Made by a program: the position numbers and the translations under genes. The notes under the pieces were generated by a model that was given only the letters and a program-made list of their open reading frames with translations, was not told the origin of the DNA and searched no databases. This document shows, one piece after another, positions 1 through 10,633 of a stretch of DNA of 64,000 nucleotides. How positions within the stretch are numbered: position 1 is the first letter of the stretch; every line of letters begins with the position of its first letter. Source of the DNA: Trichomonas vaginalis G3 (Eukaryota > Parabasalia > Trichomonadida > Trichomonadidae); NCBI RefSeq assembly GCF_026262505.1, contig NC_067206.1, positions 30,457,896-30,521,895 of the forward strand, in the 5' to 3' direction.

Positions 1-172
1 GTTTGTATCGTATGCTTGTATAAACTTTTCCATTCTTCATTCCTTCATAAACGCTCAAACTAACTTTACCCTTTCTCCCTCGTATTCTGATAGAATGTAT
101 TTTCACGAGGAACGAAAACAAATTCTTGAACTCATGACCGTTGTAGTTTGTTATCTCAATAGTTTTCGTCAT
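1..172 (-). pseudogene. TIR-embedded terminal gene, left copy (cut by window edge)
   Basis: This is the N-terminal part of the small protein seen whole at 59737-60063 (about 108 residues, beginning MTKTIEITNYNGHEF). I do not recognise the family. The protein has a short beta-rich N-terminal half and a very acidic Ser/Asp stretch near the C-terminus. The gene lies inside the TIR, so each element carries two opposite copies reading toward the tips. The copy looks broken, with about two breaks. Confidence 0.7.
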
Positions 173-236
173 TTATATAAAAATTAATGATATCACCACT
201 CCCACACGTATGAAAACATAGCACAAAAATAAATTT

Positions 237-284
237 AGGTGAAGTGGTGAGATCTCACCTCTTTTTTCACCTGTTTTTTCACCC
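237..284. promoter_or_regulatory. GGTGA-box palindrome cluster 1
   Basis: The perfect palindrome GGTGAGATCTCACC (246-259) is flanked by one more GGTGA box on the left and two inverted TCACC boxes on the right, spaced by T tracts. It lies upstream of the left terminal gene. The same arrangement recurs six more times in X and W. A role as a protein-binding site is inferred from its repetition and symmetry. Confidence 0.7.
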
Positions 285-292
285 TGTTGAAT

Positions 293-538
293 TCATTGCT
301 TTATAACTCTCTTCCTTGGTTTCTTTTTAGTTGCTTTCTTCACGTCTGTCTCCAACTTGACTGTCTTTCTTCTTCGGCCGTAATGATACCAGTTACTTCC
401 ACCAGTCAATGGGTCAAATGGTCTTTCGTAAGGGTTTCCATACATTCCATAGGGACCATACGGAAGAACTACTGGTGGAGAAGAAACATTTTCTTTAGTT
501 CCATCGACTCTATTTAAATGCATTGTTTCACATTTCAT
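293..538 (-). CDS. Small basic-tailed protein of X (81 aa)
   Basis: I do not recognise this protein. The N-terminal two thirds are rich in Pro, Gly and Tyr. The last 30 residues are strongly basic (GRRRK, then KKATKKKPRKR), so it may bind nucleic acid, as core or minor capsid proteins do. Its start overlaps the stop of the preceding gene by 4 bp, a compact virus-like arrangement. Its stop lies inside the TIR. Confidence 0.6.
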   Translation of the reverse strand: MKCETMHLNRVDGTKENVSSPPVVLPYGPYGMYGNPYERPFDPLTGGSNWYHYGRRRKTVKLETDVKKATKKKPRKRVIKQ

Positions 539-819
539 CTGGTCATTAAAGTCTTTGCGTGTTTTGCAAACTCATCGTCCTTTCCTAAAGCATTTTCTGA
601 CTCAGTCGCAACCAAATTGGATGCTTTATTTATGAGCCCTATTTTATTTAATCTTAACTTCTTTGCAACCCAGCCTCCAATCTTCCCTTTATTTGCATCT
701 AATGTCTTCGAAACCCTTCCTCCACTCATTTTATTTACTGCGTCATAAGCTCCAAGTGCTTTTGCTCCAAATGCTAATGCTTTTGTTCCCATTGCGCCTA
801 AAGCTGCCCAAGCTACCAT
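535..819 (-). CDS. Small Gly/Ala-rich amphipathic protein of X (94 aa)
   Basis: The N-terminus is hydrophobic and Ala/Gly-rich (MVAWAALGAMGTKALAFGAK), followed by a basic Lys-rich segment. In composition and position it resembles the small MGxFG proteins of element Z at 29657 and 33122. Such proteins could be minor capsid or membrane-active virion components, by analogy with adenovirus pVI and pX; this is inference. It overlaps the next gene by 4 bp. Confidence 0.55.
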   Translation of the reverse strand: MVAWAALGAMGTKALAFGAKALGAYDAVNKMSGGRVSKTLDANKGKIGGWVAKKLRLNKIGLINKASNLVATESENALGKDDEFAKHAKTLMTR

Positions 820-919
820 TTACCCCATATTAAAATCATCTCTCTTCAATATTATCTCATAAAAGTTCTCGTTACTGGAGAAAGTCAATGAAACATAAAC
901 ATTCTCACGGGCTTCGCCC

Positions 920-1927
920 TCACCGCTTTGCGCGTCTATCTAACTTATTTCTTATATCATCTATACGCTTCAAAATGTCTGAACAATTGCTAACATCTTC
1001 TACAACAGTTATTTCATCATGAATGACCTTCAAGAAACAAGCTCATTTAATATGCAATTAAAATCATTCAATAATGAGTCCATCCTTTCCATCTTTAGGT
1101 AGCACAACATCTTTCATTGAAGAAAGGTTCGACAAGTCTTATGTTAAACTTACTGACAAAGTTTGTTATACTATAATGCTTCGGCGGCGAATACATATAG
1201 TTTGAAAGACATAATATAGATTCTTCAGCAAATTCACTTATACTGGATTTTATAAACAATGTTCTCACGAGACCAAATACCACCAATTGACAATCTTGTA
1301 AGCAATCCTGCTGAACCTTCTACTGTAAACGTCGATGGTAACATCCACGAAGGTCATCTATTGACATCGTTGAGTCACTGTATTAAATATTTTCTTAAAG
1401 CAATCGTCATTATCTAACCATGCAATAGCTTTGAAGTTTTCATTCGAATATACATCTGCTTCATTAAATGTAAAACCTGACTTCTTTGCAGAGATGACTT
1501 TAAAATCTATTGAGTTTTTTCAAAATTATATGCTATGGTAACTTCTGAAGGTAATGGATGCCCTTCCGCAGTCAGTTGTTCTCTCACTACCGTTTGAAGC
1601 TTTGTATTAAAAACTTTCATGTTCATCTCCTGTATCTAAGTTCACATACACAGCAACAGGGAAACTATCTTGCTTCTTTGTTTCATCATTATACCTCAAA
1701 ACATTAAAGTTCTTCAATAATATTGTTCTTCCTGCTGGAATACTTCGAACCTGTCTGATTTCAATAGCTTTCTCACCTCCTACATACTCTACCCAGTGTC
1801 TTGGATATTCATAAGTATACTGACTTTCTTGAATTTTGGTAGGTTTCATCATAACGTGTTCATAGTATATCTTTATACTCTTGTCAGTTAGACTCGGTGC
1901 TATGTTCTGAATATTTCTGACTTGCAT
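920..1927 (-). pseudogene. Maverick 'YP-x-R/H-W' family protein, copy 1 (broken)
   Basis: The N-terminal part carries a Tyr-Glu-Tyr-Pro-Arg-His-Trp motif followed by a beta-rich segment. This matches the whole 282-residue protein at 29902-30750 (FDYPLRW) and the copy at 21028-21885 (FKFPTDW). The family is not one I can name. Two copies per element, next to capsid or ATPase genes, suggest a virion role. The downstream third could be a second small gene. It looks broken, with several breaks. It starts 16 bp from the divergent ATPase gene. Confidence 0.5.
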
Positions 1928-1943
1928 TTTTAATGGAGATAAA
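1928..1943. promoter_or_regulatory. 16-bp divergent start region
   Basis: Only 16 bp separate the divergent ATGs of the YP-W protein and the ATPase, so promoter and 5' leader must be extremely short or lie inside the opposite gene. A T tract precedes one ATG and an ATAAA run the other, as at 3229-3253, 30751-30768 and 45877-45894. Confidence 0.4.
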
Positions 1944-2831
1944 ATGAAGCATTTAATACATGACGTAGATGAAGACATGAATGAAAGCAGTGAAAAGCTC
2001 AACAGTTCTCTTATTCTTCCTTTCAGTAAGGACTATGAGTTCTGTTCAAATGGTGTTTATTTCTATTGTGGAAAGATGGGTTCAGGTAAGACATTTAATT
2101 TAATTCGTCATATACTCATAATAGAGCGTTTAGGAAACGACTCTTACTATGACCAAATCATTATATCAGCAACTTCAGACTCTATGGACTCAACAGCGAA
2201 AACATTTATGTCAAAAGTTCAAGCCTCTGTCGTTAAAGTTCCAGACAGTGAACTCATTGAATTTCTTCAACGTTACATTCGACGTAAGAGAAAATATTAT
2301 GCTATTGTAGAGTTCATACAGTCAGGAATGCAAAAGACTTCAGAAGAGATGGAAAGAATTATTGACAAACACCACTTACGTCAATACTCAGGAGTTTACG
2401 ATATGAAACGACTGACAAACTACATTCTATCAAAACTTTCAAAATACCCCTTCAAAAAGTATCCTTCAAACACTCTGCTCGTTTGTGACGACTTCGCCGG
2501 AAAAGGTTTAGTGTCAAAAGCAGACTCACCATTAGCTAACATCATAACTAAAGTCAGACATTACCATTTAACTGTAGCAATACTTATGCAAACATGGCGT
2601 TTCCTTGCTTTAAACATAAAACGTCTCATAACTGACTTCGTTATCTTTCAAGGTTTCTCACGTTATGACATTGAACTCATTTGGAAACAGTCAGGTATAA
2701 CATTACCTTTTGAAGAAATTTGGGAAGCATATAAGTCTCTCATCTCTCCTCGTTCATACCTTGAGATTCATATCATGACTAATACCATTAAAGTCAAAAA
2801 TATTCCATGGGAACGACCAACATTGTTTTAA
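1944..2831 (+). CDS. Genome-packaging ATPase (FtsK/HerA superfamily) of X
   Basis: This is the 295-residue packaging ATPase typical of Polintons and related viruses, which pumps DNA into preformed capsids. Walker A is GKMGSGKT (about residues 43-50) and Walker B is LLVCDDFA (about 178-185). A VAILMQTWRF strand near 210-220 sits where the family has its sensor motif. Length is normal and the reading frame is open. It is divergent from the YP-W gene and its 3' end overlaps the next, convergent gene by 4 bp. Element Z has a diverged counterpart at 41400-42380. Confidence 0.85.
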   Translation: MKHLIHDVDEDMNESSEKLNSSLILPFSKDYEFCSNGVYFYCGKMGSGKTFNLIRHILIIERLGNDSYYDQIIISATSDSMDSTAKTFMSKVQASVVKVPDSELIEFLQRYIRRKRKYYAIVEFIQSGMQKTSEEMERIIDKHHLRQYSGVYDMKRLTNYILSKLSKYPFKKYPSNTLLVCDDFAGKGLVSKADSPLANIITKVRHYHLTVAILMQTWRFLALNIKRLITDFVIFQGFSRYDIELIWKQSGITLPFEEIWEAYKSLISPRSYLEIHIMTNTIKVKNIPWERPTLF

Positions 2832-3228
2832 ATCTTATGCTTTAATTGACTGATGGTAAACAAATTCCATGCATCTCTGTCGCCATTTCTGTTAATATTT
2901 TTGCTGTCATTCATATCATCCACTTCCCCATCCGTTAGCTTTTGAGGATATGCGTTAGAATAGCTGTTCTTAAATGAAGGCTTTTCACCTTTGAGAGCAT
3001 AAACTCTATAACTTTCTGCATACTTTATGTTTGAACCTCCTGAGCCATCATTGACATAAATTTTATAGGCTTCCACCCTTTGTTCATGTTCCTGCTTCTT
3101 CCCTTAGCTCTTTTGTTCAGTAGTTCTACATCTTTATACACAGCTCCTGTCTCAGTGAATTCAACAATATTTTCATTCGTTAGCTTTACATTCAAACCCT
3201 TGTCGAGTATATTGTTCATTTCATACAT
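2828..3228 (-). pseudogene. Unrecognised Maverick protein (broken)
   Basis: I cannot place this gene. It begins near MYEMNNILDKG and continues through a Lys/Arg-rich middle and a polar Tyr- and Asn-rich C-terminal half. It sits between the ATPase and the CCG-family gene, where Polintons often carry the adenain-like protease. I cannot see a convincing His/Cys catalytic set, so I do not call it one. It looks broken about once. Confidence 0.4.
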
Positions 3229-3253
3229 ATAAAAGGTTTTTATTCTATATGAA
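3229..3253. promoter_or_regulatory. 25-bp divergent start region with TTTTTATTCTA
   Basis: This short AT-rich spacer lies between the divergent starts at 3228 (-) and 3254 (+). It contains TTTTTATTCTA about 10 bp before the plus-strand ATG, matching the start-proximal pattern seen at many genes of X and Z. Confidence 0.4.
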
Positions 3254-3868
3254 ATGAGAAGCAAATCCATCTTAGCTGGTGCCGTTAATGTTCCAATTGA
3301 ACCAACATCAAATGTTGACTCACGAACGACAAACAATATTGTCATAAAGAACTATAGTTCAGAGTGTTTGAAAGAAAAAGAACCAGATCTTAAGTCGGTG
3401 AATTTAAACACAGCTTCAAACGCTAACGCTACATCAGATGTTAAGTTAGAGTATCCACCACTGGACCAAATTCTTTCAAGAGAAGCCAACGACAACCCTT
3501 ACACAAATGTTCAAACAAATCCTTCAGATAACGTAGACCATTACCTTCTTCAGTTATACCAAACAATTTTACTCAAAGACGATAAGAAGCTTTTGATAAA
3601 TCTTATAAGTAAGAACCAAATAATTCTAACAAAGGAGGACCTTGAAAATGTTATATCACGAATAACAGGAAAGCAATGTGTCATTGACTATCTCGACCCT
3701 GAAATCGAATGCTGTGGTCAAACTCCACTATTCATGAAAATAGGTAACATCCGCATCATTGAAACACCAGGAACTACAGGAGTTGAGTTTAAGTATAAAT
3801 ATTCGAACGAGTATACAAAACTATCTACTGACTATAAGCTTTGTTTGAAATATGTTTTAGTAAATTAA
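3254..3868 (+). CDS. Maverick CCG-motif protein of X (204 aa)
   Basis: The family is not one I can name, but it is shared with Z (45295-45876). Both have a low-complexity Ser/Asn-rich N-terminus and a helical middle. A conserved end follows: Asp/Glu-Pro-x-Ile-x-Cys-Cys-Gly, a short beta segment, then LK(Y/F) near the C-terminus. It neighbours the ATPase and the penton-like gene in X, and the penton-like and capsid genes in Z. A structural or assembly role is inferred from that neighbourhood. Confidence 0.65.
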   Translation: MRSKSILAGAVNVPIEPTSNVDSRTTNNIVIKNYSSECLKEKEPDLKSVNLNTASNANATSDVKLEYPPLDQILSREANDNPYTNVQTNPSDNVDHYLLQLYQTILLKDDKKLLINLISKNQIILTKEDLENVISRITGKQCVIDYLDPEIECCGQTPLFMKIGNIRIIETPGTTGVEFKYKYSNEYTKLSTDYKLCLKYVLVN

Positions 3869-4030
3869 AGCAATTTGTAATATCTATCCAAAACTTCTTC
3901 AACAGTATCGAACTCATCTTCATAATGCAAACCTAATCTTATTGACTTGGTGCAGTTTTCACTAACACAATATTTTTCTGTTCTCTTGACTGACATAACT
4001 AACTCATTTGTTTCATCAAACAGCAACAAC

Positions 4031-5627
4031 TATAGATCCAAGGTGATGTGATTTTTGCATCCCTGGGATGGACGATACACCCAAAGTGTCACCTTTTTTG
4101 GGATAACATGAATTTTAAATATCATGAGAGTTCTGCAAACCATATGCACAATATCTATTCAGCCTGACTTCTTGTATATATGAGTTAGACTTCTTAAATA
4201 TTGTGCTTGGGGCGATATAAGCATTTCCGAGATTACCATCGTGCTCTATAGTATGCTACTTCTCCCTGGTTCTAGCTCAGTTCCAAGGATATTGGCGTTC
4301 AAGGATTTGGCAAGGTCCTTCCGAAGTCTCTCATTCGATGAGAGATTTCGGAAGAATCTTGCCTTAAAGTACTCCAACTCTTGTTCTTTTGTTCCTAAAT
4401 AGTGAGAAAAGTTATTTGACTACTTAAGGTAGAGATTATCCGAGGTCCCTCATTTGATGAGAGGCCTCGGATAATCTCTGCCTTAAAATTGTACACTTGT
4501 AGTCCATGAGAGTGTAAGTATACATTGATAGGACAGCTTTCTTCTGAAGTCTTAGATTTGATGAGAACCTCAGAAGAAAACTGTCCTATTTTATAGTAAA
4601 AGGAGTTTCAGGAGCTCCAAAGCTCCCTTTCGTAAGGATTAGGAGCTTTGGAGCTCCTGGTTCGTAGATGTGTTTCGCATCTTTCATCAGCAAAGGACAT
4701 TTACCATCTGGGACTCTGTTGATGGAGACTCAGGAGCTCCAAAGCTCCCTTTAGTAAGGATTAGAAGCTTTGAAGCTCCTGGTTCGTAGACGTGTTTCGC
4801 ATCTTTCATCAGAAGAGGCCCAAATGGTAAATAGCCTCTGCTGATGAGCTTCAGGAGCTCCAAGGCTCCCCTCGTAACGATTAGGAGCTTTGTAGCTCCT
4901 GAAGGTAAGGTAGGATTGCTCTGATCTCTAATCAGTAGATGCCATGCCTCATTATGAACTCTACTGACAAGAGATCAAGAGCTCCAAGGACTCCCTTTTT
5001 AGTTAGTGGCGTTCTCACCATTTAGTAGGATTGCTGATCCTACTAATGAAGTGATCACTTAGTATACGTTTTGAATAAATTGAATTTTTTTTAGAATTTA
5101 GTATTTTTTATAGACATCACATGTATATTATAAATACATAAATATATTCTTTAATTCAAAAAATTCAATTCGGTTTTGGGATGGGTATCCCAGCCCCAAG
5201 TATTCAATTTTATTCAATTTTTTAAGAATTTTGGGTTGGGATGCCCAGACCAAAACAAGCTTTATATTTTGATGTGTAGATACGTATGTGTGCATCATTG
5301 TTGTGTTATATATTATGTTTTTAATGAAAAAAAAATCTGATTCAAAAAAAATTATCACTAATTAGTTGATAATATAAAGAAAAAATAGATAAATTGTATG
5401 TTTTGAGAGTATTTATCCACATTCACTCATATGAATTCATTAAATAGTGTCTTTTTACTCCCAAATTTATTTTGAATTATTGAAATCAAAGAAAAAAATC
5501 AAAAAAAATTTCTCGAAATTTTTATTTTCAAAAAAAATTTGGATTTTATATTGAAAACTGACACTGGGAGGACGATAGGGCTGGGATTGGAGATACCCCG
5601 CTCACTTGGGAAAAATACGGATCTATA
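4031..5627. mobile_element. Non-autonomous DNA transposon (1597 bp) inserted in X
   Basis: The ends are perfect 9-bp inverted repeats, TATAGATCC...GGATCTATA, and the 8-bp target duplication GCAACAAC lies on both sides (4023-4030 and 5628-5635). No transposase is visible. About 4298-5050 is a string of hairpins, such as CTTCCGAA...TTCGGAAG and AGGAGCTCC...GGAGCTCCT. The right 500 bp are AT-rich. The 8-bp duplication fits hAT or Mutator-like elements, and the hairpin content resembles the two Mutator-like elements elsewhere in the window. Confidence 0.8.
4298..5050. repeat. Hairpin string inside the 1.6-kb transposon
   Basis: At least six successive inverted repeats occur, with arms of roughly 12-25 bp and short loops. 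Two have nearly the same arms (AGGAGCTCCAAAGCTCC and its inverse), so local duplication is likely. The pattern recurs at 11290-12310 and 57480-57900. Confidence 0.75.
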
Positions 5628-5669
5628 GCAACAACCAAAGTTCATGACCTAATACATAACATTCATACT

Positions 5670-6350
5670 TTATATTTTTAGCTCTGAGTTCTCTTGTAAG
5701 CTGTTGCATTTAATATTTTCTAAAAAGTCAACTTCAACAGTCATTCGCACTGGTGCCTTCAGTTCTACAGGCTCTCCTTGAAAGTCAACAAGTCTGAATT
5801 GCATGTCTTTCAAATTATGAGGACTAATGCGAACCCATTTACCTAAATGAGTTGCTATGACAGGAACGTTTGGAATGAACATTGAATTGACTGCATAACA
5901 GAAAGACTTATATTCTACTGAACCTTTACTATTAACTCCTGAAATGCCTGTGACATTAGCTATTTTTGACTCAATGTACAAACAGTTGCCATAACATACG
6001 TATGGAACAGATTTCATCTCAATCGTTTTGTCAACACTTTTCAAAGGAAATGTCATATGGTATGCACCCAAAAGAAGTTGTACTCTATGACTCATTCTTG
6101 GTATCTTAAACTCCTTCACATAACCGAACTTCAAAACTCCTGCAATAAGTTTAACATTCATTAAGTTTTCTTCGTTATCCTTGTTTATTGTAGTATTTAT
6201 GAGAGCATTTAACACTCCAGCTAATGTTTCCATCTTATATTCTACATTATTGTGAAATCTTATTTCGTGCTTCTTTCCATCTATTTCAATCTCCATGAAA
6301 TCTGTTTCATCTGTTATAACGAATGAAGCGATAGTATTGAAGTCAACCAT
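5670..6350 (-). CDS. Penton-like minor capsid protein of X (226 aa)
   Basis: The protein is beta-rich, with a C-terminal pattern of a polar lead-in, then FRLVDFQGEPVELKAPV and a final hydrophobic strand (VRMTVEVDF). This is like the single jelly-roll penton proteins of Polintons and virophages. The Z protein at 44493-45290 shows the same pattern (NLTLVDANFVPVKL, then YLSMTA). It would occupy capsid vertices. Assignment rests on strand pattern and neighbourhood rather than a diagnostic motif. The frame is open and of plausible length. Confidence 0.55.
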   Translation of the reverse strand: MVDFNTIASFVITDETDFMEIEIDGKKHEIRFHNNVEYKMETLAGVLNALINTTINKDNEENLMNVKLIAGVLKFGYVKEFKIPRMSHRVQLLLGAYHMTFPLKSVDKTIEMKSVPYVCYGNCLYIESKIANVTGISGVNSKGSVEYKSFCYAVNSMFIPNVPVIATHLGKWVRISPHNLKDMQFRLVDFQGEPVELKAPVRMTVEVDFLENIKCNSLQENSELKI

Positions 6351-6463
6351 TCTGAATGCAAGCGCCTCATTCTGTAGACCTAAGTTTGTTTGTAGCTTTA
6401 CTGTCCGTATTCGTTTGGGTCTGTACTTTGCAAATAGAACAACATTTTATTCTCATTAAAAAT

Positions 6464-9383
6464 ATGAGTATAGCTGCATATGCGTATGAAGCTGACAGAG
6501 CTAAACGTTTATATTTTGGTCAATACTCTCTCACACTTACTGACAAATATATTGTTATCACTGATGGAAATACTGAGAAATACATAACATGGAAGGACTA
6601 TGAAAAGTTTGACCCTATTTTAACTCCATGTACTATGCCATTCATTGTAAATGGTGAAGTTGTCATGAAGAACGACACAACAGTATATAAGTCTGTTCAT
6701 GAAGCGTTAGAATATATGTTGAATTATAATCCCGAAAGATTTGACCCAAGCACTACACCATGTGCAATGCCTTTTATTAAGGACGGTGAAATCGTAAGAG
6801 TTCCGAATTCAACGGTTTACACAGCTGTTCAAAACAGTTTACAAAACATTTTAGCGAATATCTTTAATTCAGAAACTACAGAAATAAAATTACCGTATAT
6901 AACAGATGCTAAAGAAATTAAATCAAAAACAACAACATTATTTACGTCACTTAATGATTTAATGACTTATATCATTAATATTCCTGCACCAACTACAGCA
7001 TTTGATCCAAACTCGACGGTTTGCAGTGTACCTTTCATAAATGACAGTTCATTAATTACTTTAAGGGATTCGACAGTAAATGAATCATTAAAGGCGTCAT
7101 TAATGAAAATCATTGATTTTAACTCATTCATGAATACATATAATTCATTCATTAATGTTTCATATGCTTCTAAAGAAGGTGAGCCAAAAACTATCAATAA
7201 AGCGGTGTATGAAATAAAAGCATCAACGACGAAATTGAATTCGTTAACTTTTTGACGGTGATAGTTTCGTTAATGACATAACATCGGGGAAAACAATTTT
7301 AACGAAAGAATATTTAAAATCTCATGTTAGTGAGTTCGTTGAAATTGAAAAAGAAGGTGGAATTAAGTTCGATCCACTGAATTTCATTTTCAGCTTAGCG
7401 AATGCAGGAATTAATTTTGCTGAATGGACAACTATACAGAGTGAAATAAATGCAATATGGACGTTTTTGGGGTCAAAAGCGGGCATGGGTGAGCTTGTAA
7501 ATGCTGCAAGAACATTAGGTGAAACAGGAAATTTTGTAGATGGTTTTAAAAGACTTGTTTCAAATGTTTTAACAAACACAAAGAAATTATTTAGATATAC
7601 CATACATAACGGTCAGATTTTCGAACAGATAGCAACAAACCCTCCGGTTATGGCTGCGTTGATGATGGTTAGAGATATAAAACCACGTAACGACGGGAAC
7701 GAAGAACATGAACAACAGGATACTGGTCGGGTTATTCGAGACATTAAAAACGTGTATCCTGAAGTTATTGATTTATTTAGAGGAGTTAATGATTCAATTT
7801 CAAAACATTCTATAACCCTCGATGAAGAGAATAAATTAACAGATTATATATTCGTCATTATTGCAGAACTAATGAAGAGAATAAATGAAAAAGGAATTGG
7901 TGATATCATTAATGTCAGCGATGTAATGATGAAAAGAAATTTTGACTCATTATTTACAAAACCGAAAACAGAATATAGTCTTTATGACGTAATTACCGAA
8001 TTAATGAAAAAGATTAATGATAATAAGAGTTCTGGCGGAAGAGTTGAATTAGAAGTGAATGATGTTAATGAGAAATTAGCCGAAAAAGCAGATAAAAACC
8101 ATGTTCATTATATAAGTTCAGACGAACAGATTATAACGGACTACCATGGATATTTAACACAGAATGAACAAATAAGCACTGAAGATGTTAATGAAAGAAG
8201 ATATAAATACATTCGTGCTAAAGGTTATGACATAAGCTGTACTGTACATTATGACACAGGTAAAGCACAAGAAGCATTTAGTTATAACGATGAAATTTAT
8301 GCCTCTACTTTCTCTGTTAAAGGTGTATTAGTTGAACCAAGATTTACTTTGAGAGTTAAGTCAAAAATAACGTTTGAAGATGCTATTAAAAGTAAAGCTG
8401 ACAAAGTTGAACTCGAAGCAATGAACAAAGTTTTGAAATCTCATAAACACAACATCTCCGATATAAATGAACTTCAAACTTCTTTAGACAGTAAAGCCGA
8501 CAAGAACCATACACATAAATCCTTCACTACTGTTAGAGCAGACGACATAATATTGAACTATACCCTTGGTTCAAGTGCACCTTTAGAGAATCCAAGTATA
8601 AGCGTAAAAGATACACTAAACTCCTTAAATAGTAAATGTATGAACATTGAAGGTCATGTCAGAAACTTTGAAACACATGAACTACCAACAATGTTAGATA
8701 ATAAAGCTGACAAGAACCATACACATAAATCCTTCACTACTGTTAGAGCAGACGACATAATATTGAACTTTGACCTTGGTTCAAGTGCACCTTTAGAGAA
8801 TCCAAGTACAAGCGTAAAAGATACTCTTAACAATTTAGATAAGAGTTGCAGGAATATCGAAGGTCATGCCAGAAACTTTGAAGCATATGAACTACCAACA
8901 ATGTTAGATAAGAAAGCAGACAAAACAGAGCTTCAAACATTAAAGACAGAAATACTTCAAACATTATATCCTATAGGTTCTATTTATACGTCAATGAACT
9001 CAACAAATCCAGCAACAGTTCTGGGTTTCGGTACGTGGGAACAGATTGTAGATAAATTCTTATACTGTGCTAGATATTCAAAGCAAACAGGAGGTTCGAA
9101 GAAAATTACTGAAGCAAACCTTCCACCGCACACTCATACAGGAACTACAAACTTTTCTGGCGACCATAGCCACTCATTAAGAGACCACCCATTATACAAC
9201 TCAGAGTATGAAGCTGGCAATGACGTTTTATCTCCATCTTATAACAATGCAGCAAAAAAGACTTTTCGACCAACTGAACCAGGAGGAAATCATTCACATA
9301 CTTTCACAACAAATCCAACAGGCTCGGGTGCAGATTATATGCCACCATTTGTGACTGTATTCGCATGGTATAGAGTTCAATGA
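6464..9383 (+). pseudogene. Phage-like fibre protein with tail-collar C-terminus, X copy (broken)
   Basis: I start it at MSIAAYAYEADR because the open frame upstream overlaps the divergent penton-like gene. Three N-terminal repeats of the type FDP..TPC.MPFI.DG come first. A shaft follows with KADKNHTH-type units, including a near-identical repeated block starting HKSFTTVRADD. The C-terminus is like phage T4 gp10 or tail-collar domains: YPIGSIY, FGTWEQI, GGSKKI, PPHTH, then DYMPPF and WYR. In phages such proteins are trimeric receptor-binding fibres. It looks broken about once. Z carries an intact relative. Confidence 0.8.
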
Positions 9384-9425
9384 ACGCGCTTGAGCCTAGA
9401 ATAAAAAATCTTTAACTTTACATAA

Positions 9426-10511
9426 ATGAGCTTGAAAGAAGTATTCGAACAACATCCATGGAGGTCTTTTAAGAAATTCAATGAAGCTGCAAAGAGTTCG
9501 GGATTTACTAACAGAGCTGAAGTGAAAAGGTTCTTTGACAAAAATGTTGTACATCAAACAAAAATAAATCCTTACGACTACTTTTTACCAATTTACTCCA
9601 ACACTCCTGACGCATACCAATTTGACACTCTCATTCAAAGCAGAAAAGGAGGACATAAACCATTCCTCATCTTCATTAATGTTAACACTCGTAAAGCATA
9701 TGCATATCCAATGAGGAACAAAGGAACTCGTGAAGTGTTAAGAGTTTTGCAAAAGTTTGTAGCAGAACATAACCCAAGTACTTTAACATCAGACCAAGAC
9801 AGTGCATACCTCAGCAACGAAATCACAGAATTTCTCATTAAGCATAACATAATTCACTACACTACTGAAGACCATAACCATAATATTTTAGGTATCATTA
9901 ATCGCTTCATAAGAACGCTCAGAGATTTAAACCAAGAGCGAGACTTTACCGAAGAAACAATGAAACATTTTCTCGAAGTATATAATTCCTCAACACACTC
10001 TACAACAGGACATACACCAAATTCAATGACACAACAACAAGAAGAAAAGTATATACAAAAGAAACAAAGCCAAACACAAAATATCAGAAATTCAAAACAA
10101 TTTACCCTCATTCCTGGTACAAAAGTTCGTGTAGTTCTTGACGACAAACCGTTGACAAAGAAACGTTTAAGGTTAAGTCGAAATTATTATATCTTAGACT
10201 CTACGCAAGGTAATGGATATCTTATAAAAGCTGCTGACGACTCCATAGCGTTTTATCCTCGTCATAAATTAGTCGAAAGTAGTAATGGCAAACTTGCTGA
10301 AACCATTGACGAAGCAAAGCGAGGAGTGGTTATTGAAATACTTGGCTATAACACAAACGATGACACTTATAAAGTAAGATATGAAGGAGGCGTTGAAGAT
10401 GTTATATCATCTAAGAACTTGAGAGAGTCGAAGCCAACACATCTGGGACCATTAGAGCGGGAGTATTGGAAAGACAAAAATATGCCAGAAAGAATAAGAA
10501 AATTCATCTAA
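9426..10511 (+). CDS. Polinton integrase (rve family) of X
   Basis: This retrovirus-type integrase inserts the element and makes the 6-bp duplication. An N-terminal helical region (1-60) precedes the rve core, with Asp67 (QFDTL) and Asp123/125 (TSDQDS) visible and the RTLRDLNQ helix near 163-170. A chromo-like beta segment lies at about 300-345 (VVIEILGY, then YKVRYEGG). The 361-residue frame is open. It lies just downstream of the fibre gene and upstream of a GGTGA cluster. Confidence 0.85.
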   Translation: MSLKEVFEQHPWRSFKKFNEAAKSSGFTNRAEVKRFFDKNVVHQTKINPYDYFLPIYSNTPDAYQFDTLIQSRKGGHKPFLIFINVNTRKAYAYPMRNKGTREVLRVLQKFVAEHNPSTLTSDQDSAYLSNEITEFLIKHNIIHYTTEDHNHNILGIINRFIRTLRDLNQERDFTEETMKHFLEVYNSSTHSTTGHTPNSMTQQQEEKYIQKKQSQTQNIRNSKQFTLIPGTKVRVVLDDKPLTKKRLRLSRNYYILDSTQGNGYLIKAADDSIAFYPRHKLVESSNGKLAETIDEAKRGVVIEILGYNTNDDTYKVRYEGGVEDVISSKNLRESKPTHLGPLEREYWKDKNMPERIRKFI

Positions 10512-10600
10512 ACTTTTTCATTAGATGTAAATCAGACATGAACGAGAACAGTCATGGAATTATTAATGTTTTCATAAATTTACACCAAAAATAATGTTTA

Positions 10601-10633
10601 GGTGAAGAGGTGAGATCTCACCCGTTTTTTCAC
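10601..10633. promoter_or_regulatory. GGTGA-box palindrome cluster 2, split by MULE
   Basis: GGTGAAGAGGTGAGATCTCACC begins the usual cluster. The Mutator-like element interrupts it after GTTTTTTCAC, and the remaining TCACC boxes continue at 12605-12628. It lies downstream of the integrase gene and upstream of the KilA-N/T5orf172 gene. Confidence 0.7.

Larger units (their letters stand above)
1..316. repeat. Left TIR of X (inner part)
   Basis: This stretch is the inverse of 24992-25360. Both end inward at the shared TATAACTCTCTTCCTT and then diverge. It contains the start of the terminal gene and a GGTGA palindrome cluster. The outer 370 bp or so lie beyond the window. Confidence 0.88.
3865..5655 (-). 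pseudogene. Small Maverick gene split by a DNA transposon
   Basis: The stretch 3865-4030 reads on the minus strand as a polar protein tail (contains LFDETNELVMSVKRTEKYC). Its upstream part lies beyond the 4031-5627 transposon, next to the penton-like gene. The product is not recognised. Its neighbourhood (between the CCG and penton-like genes) recalls the 121-residue gene at 45895 in Z, but I see no clear similarity. Confidence 0.4.

Noticed and set aside
2828-3228. Adenain-like maturation protease
   Set aside because: Position would fit, but I cannot see a convincing catalytic His/Asp/Cys arrangement, so it stays unassigned.
6356-6463. Signal-peptide-like N-terminal extension of the X fibre
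   Set aside because: The extension is hydrophobic but lies in the divergent promoter space; MSIAAYAY at 6464 follows an AAAAAT leader, and the Z fibre has no signal peptide.
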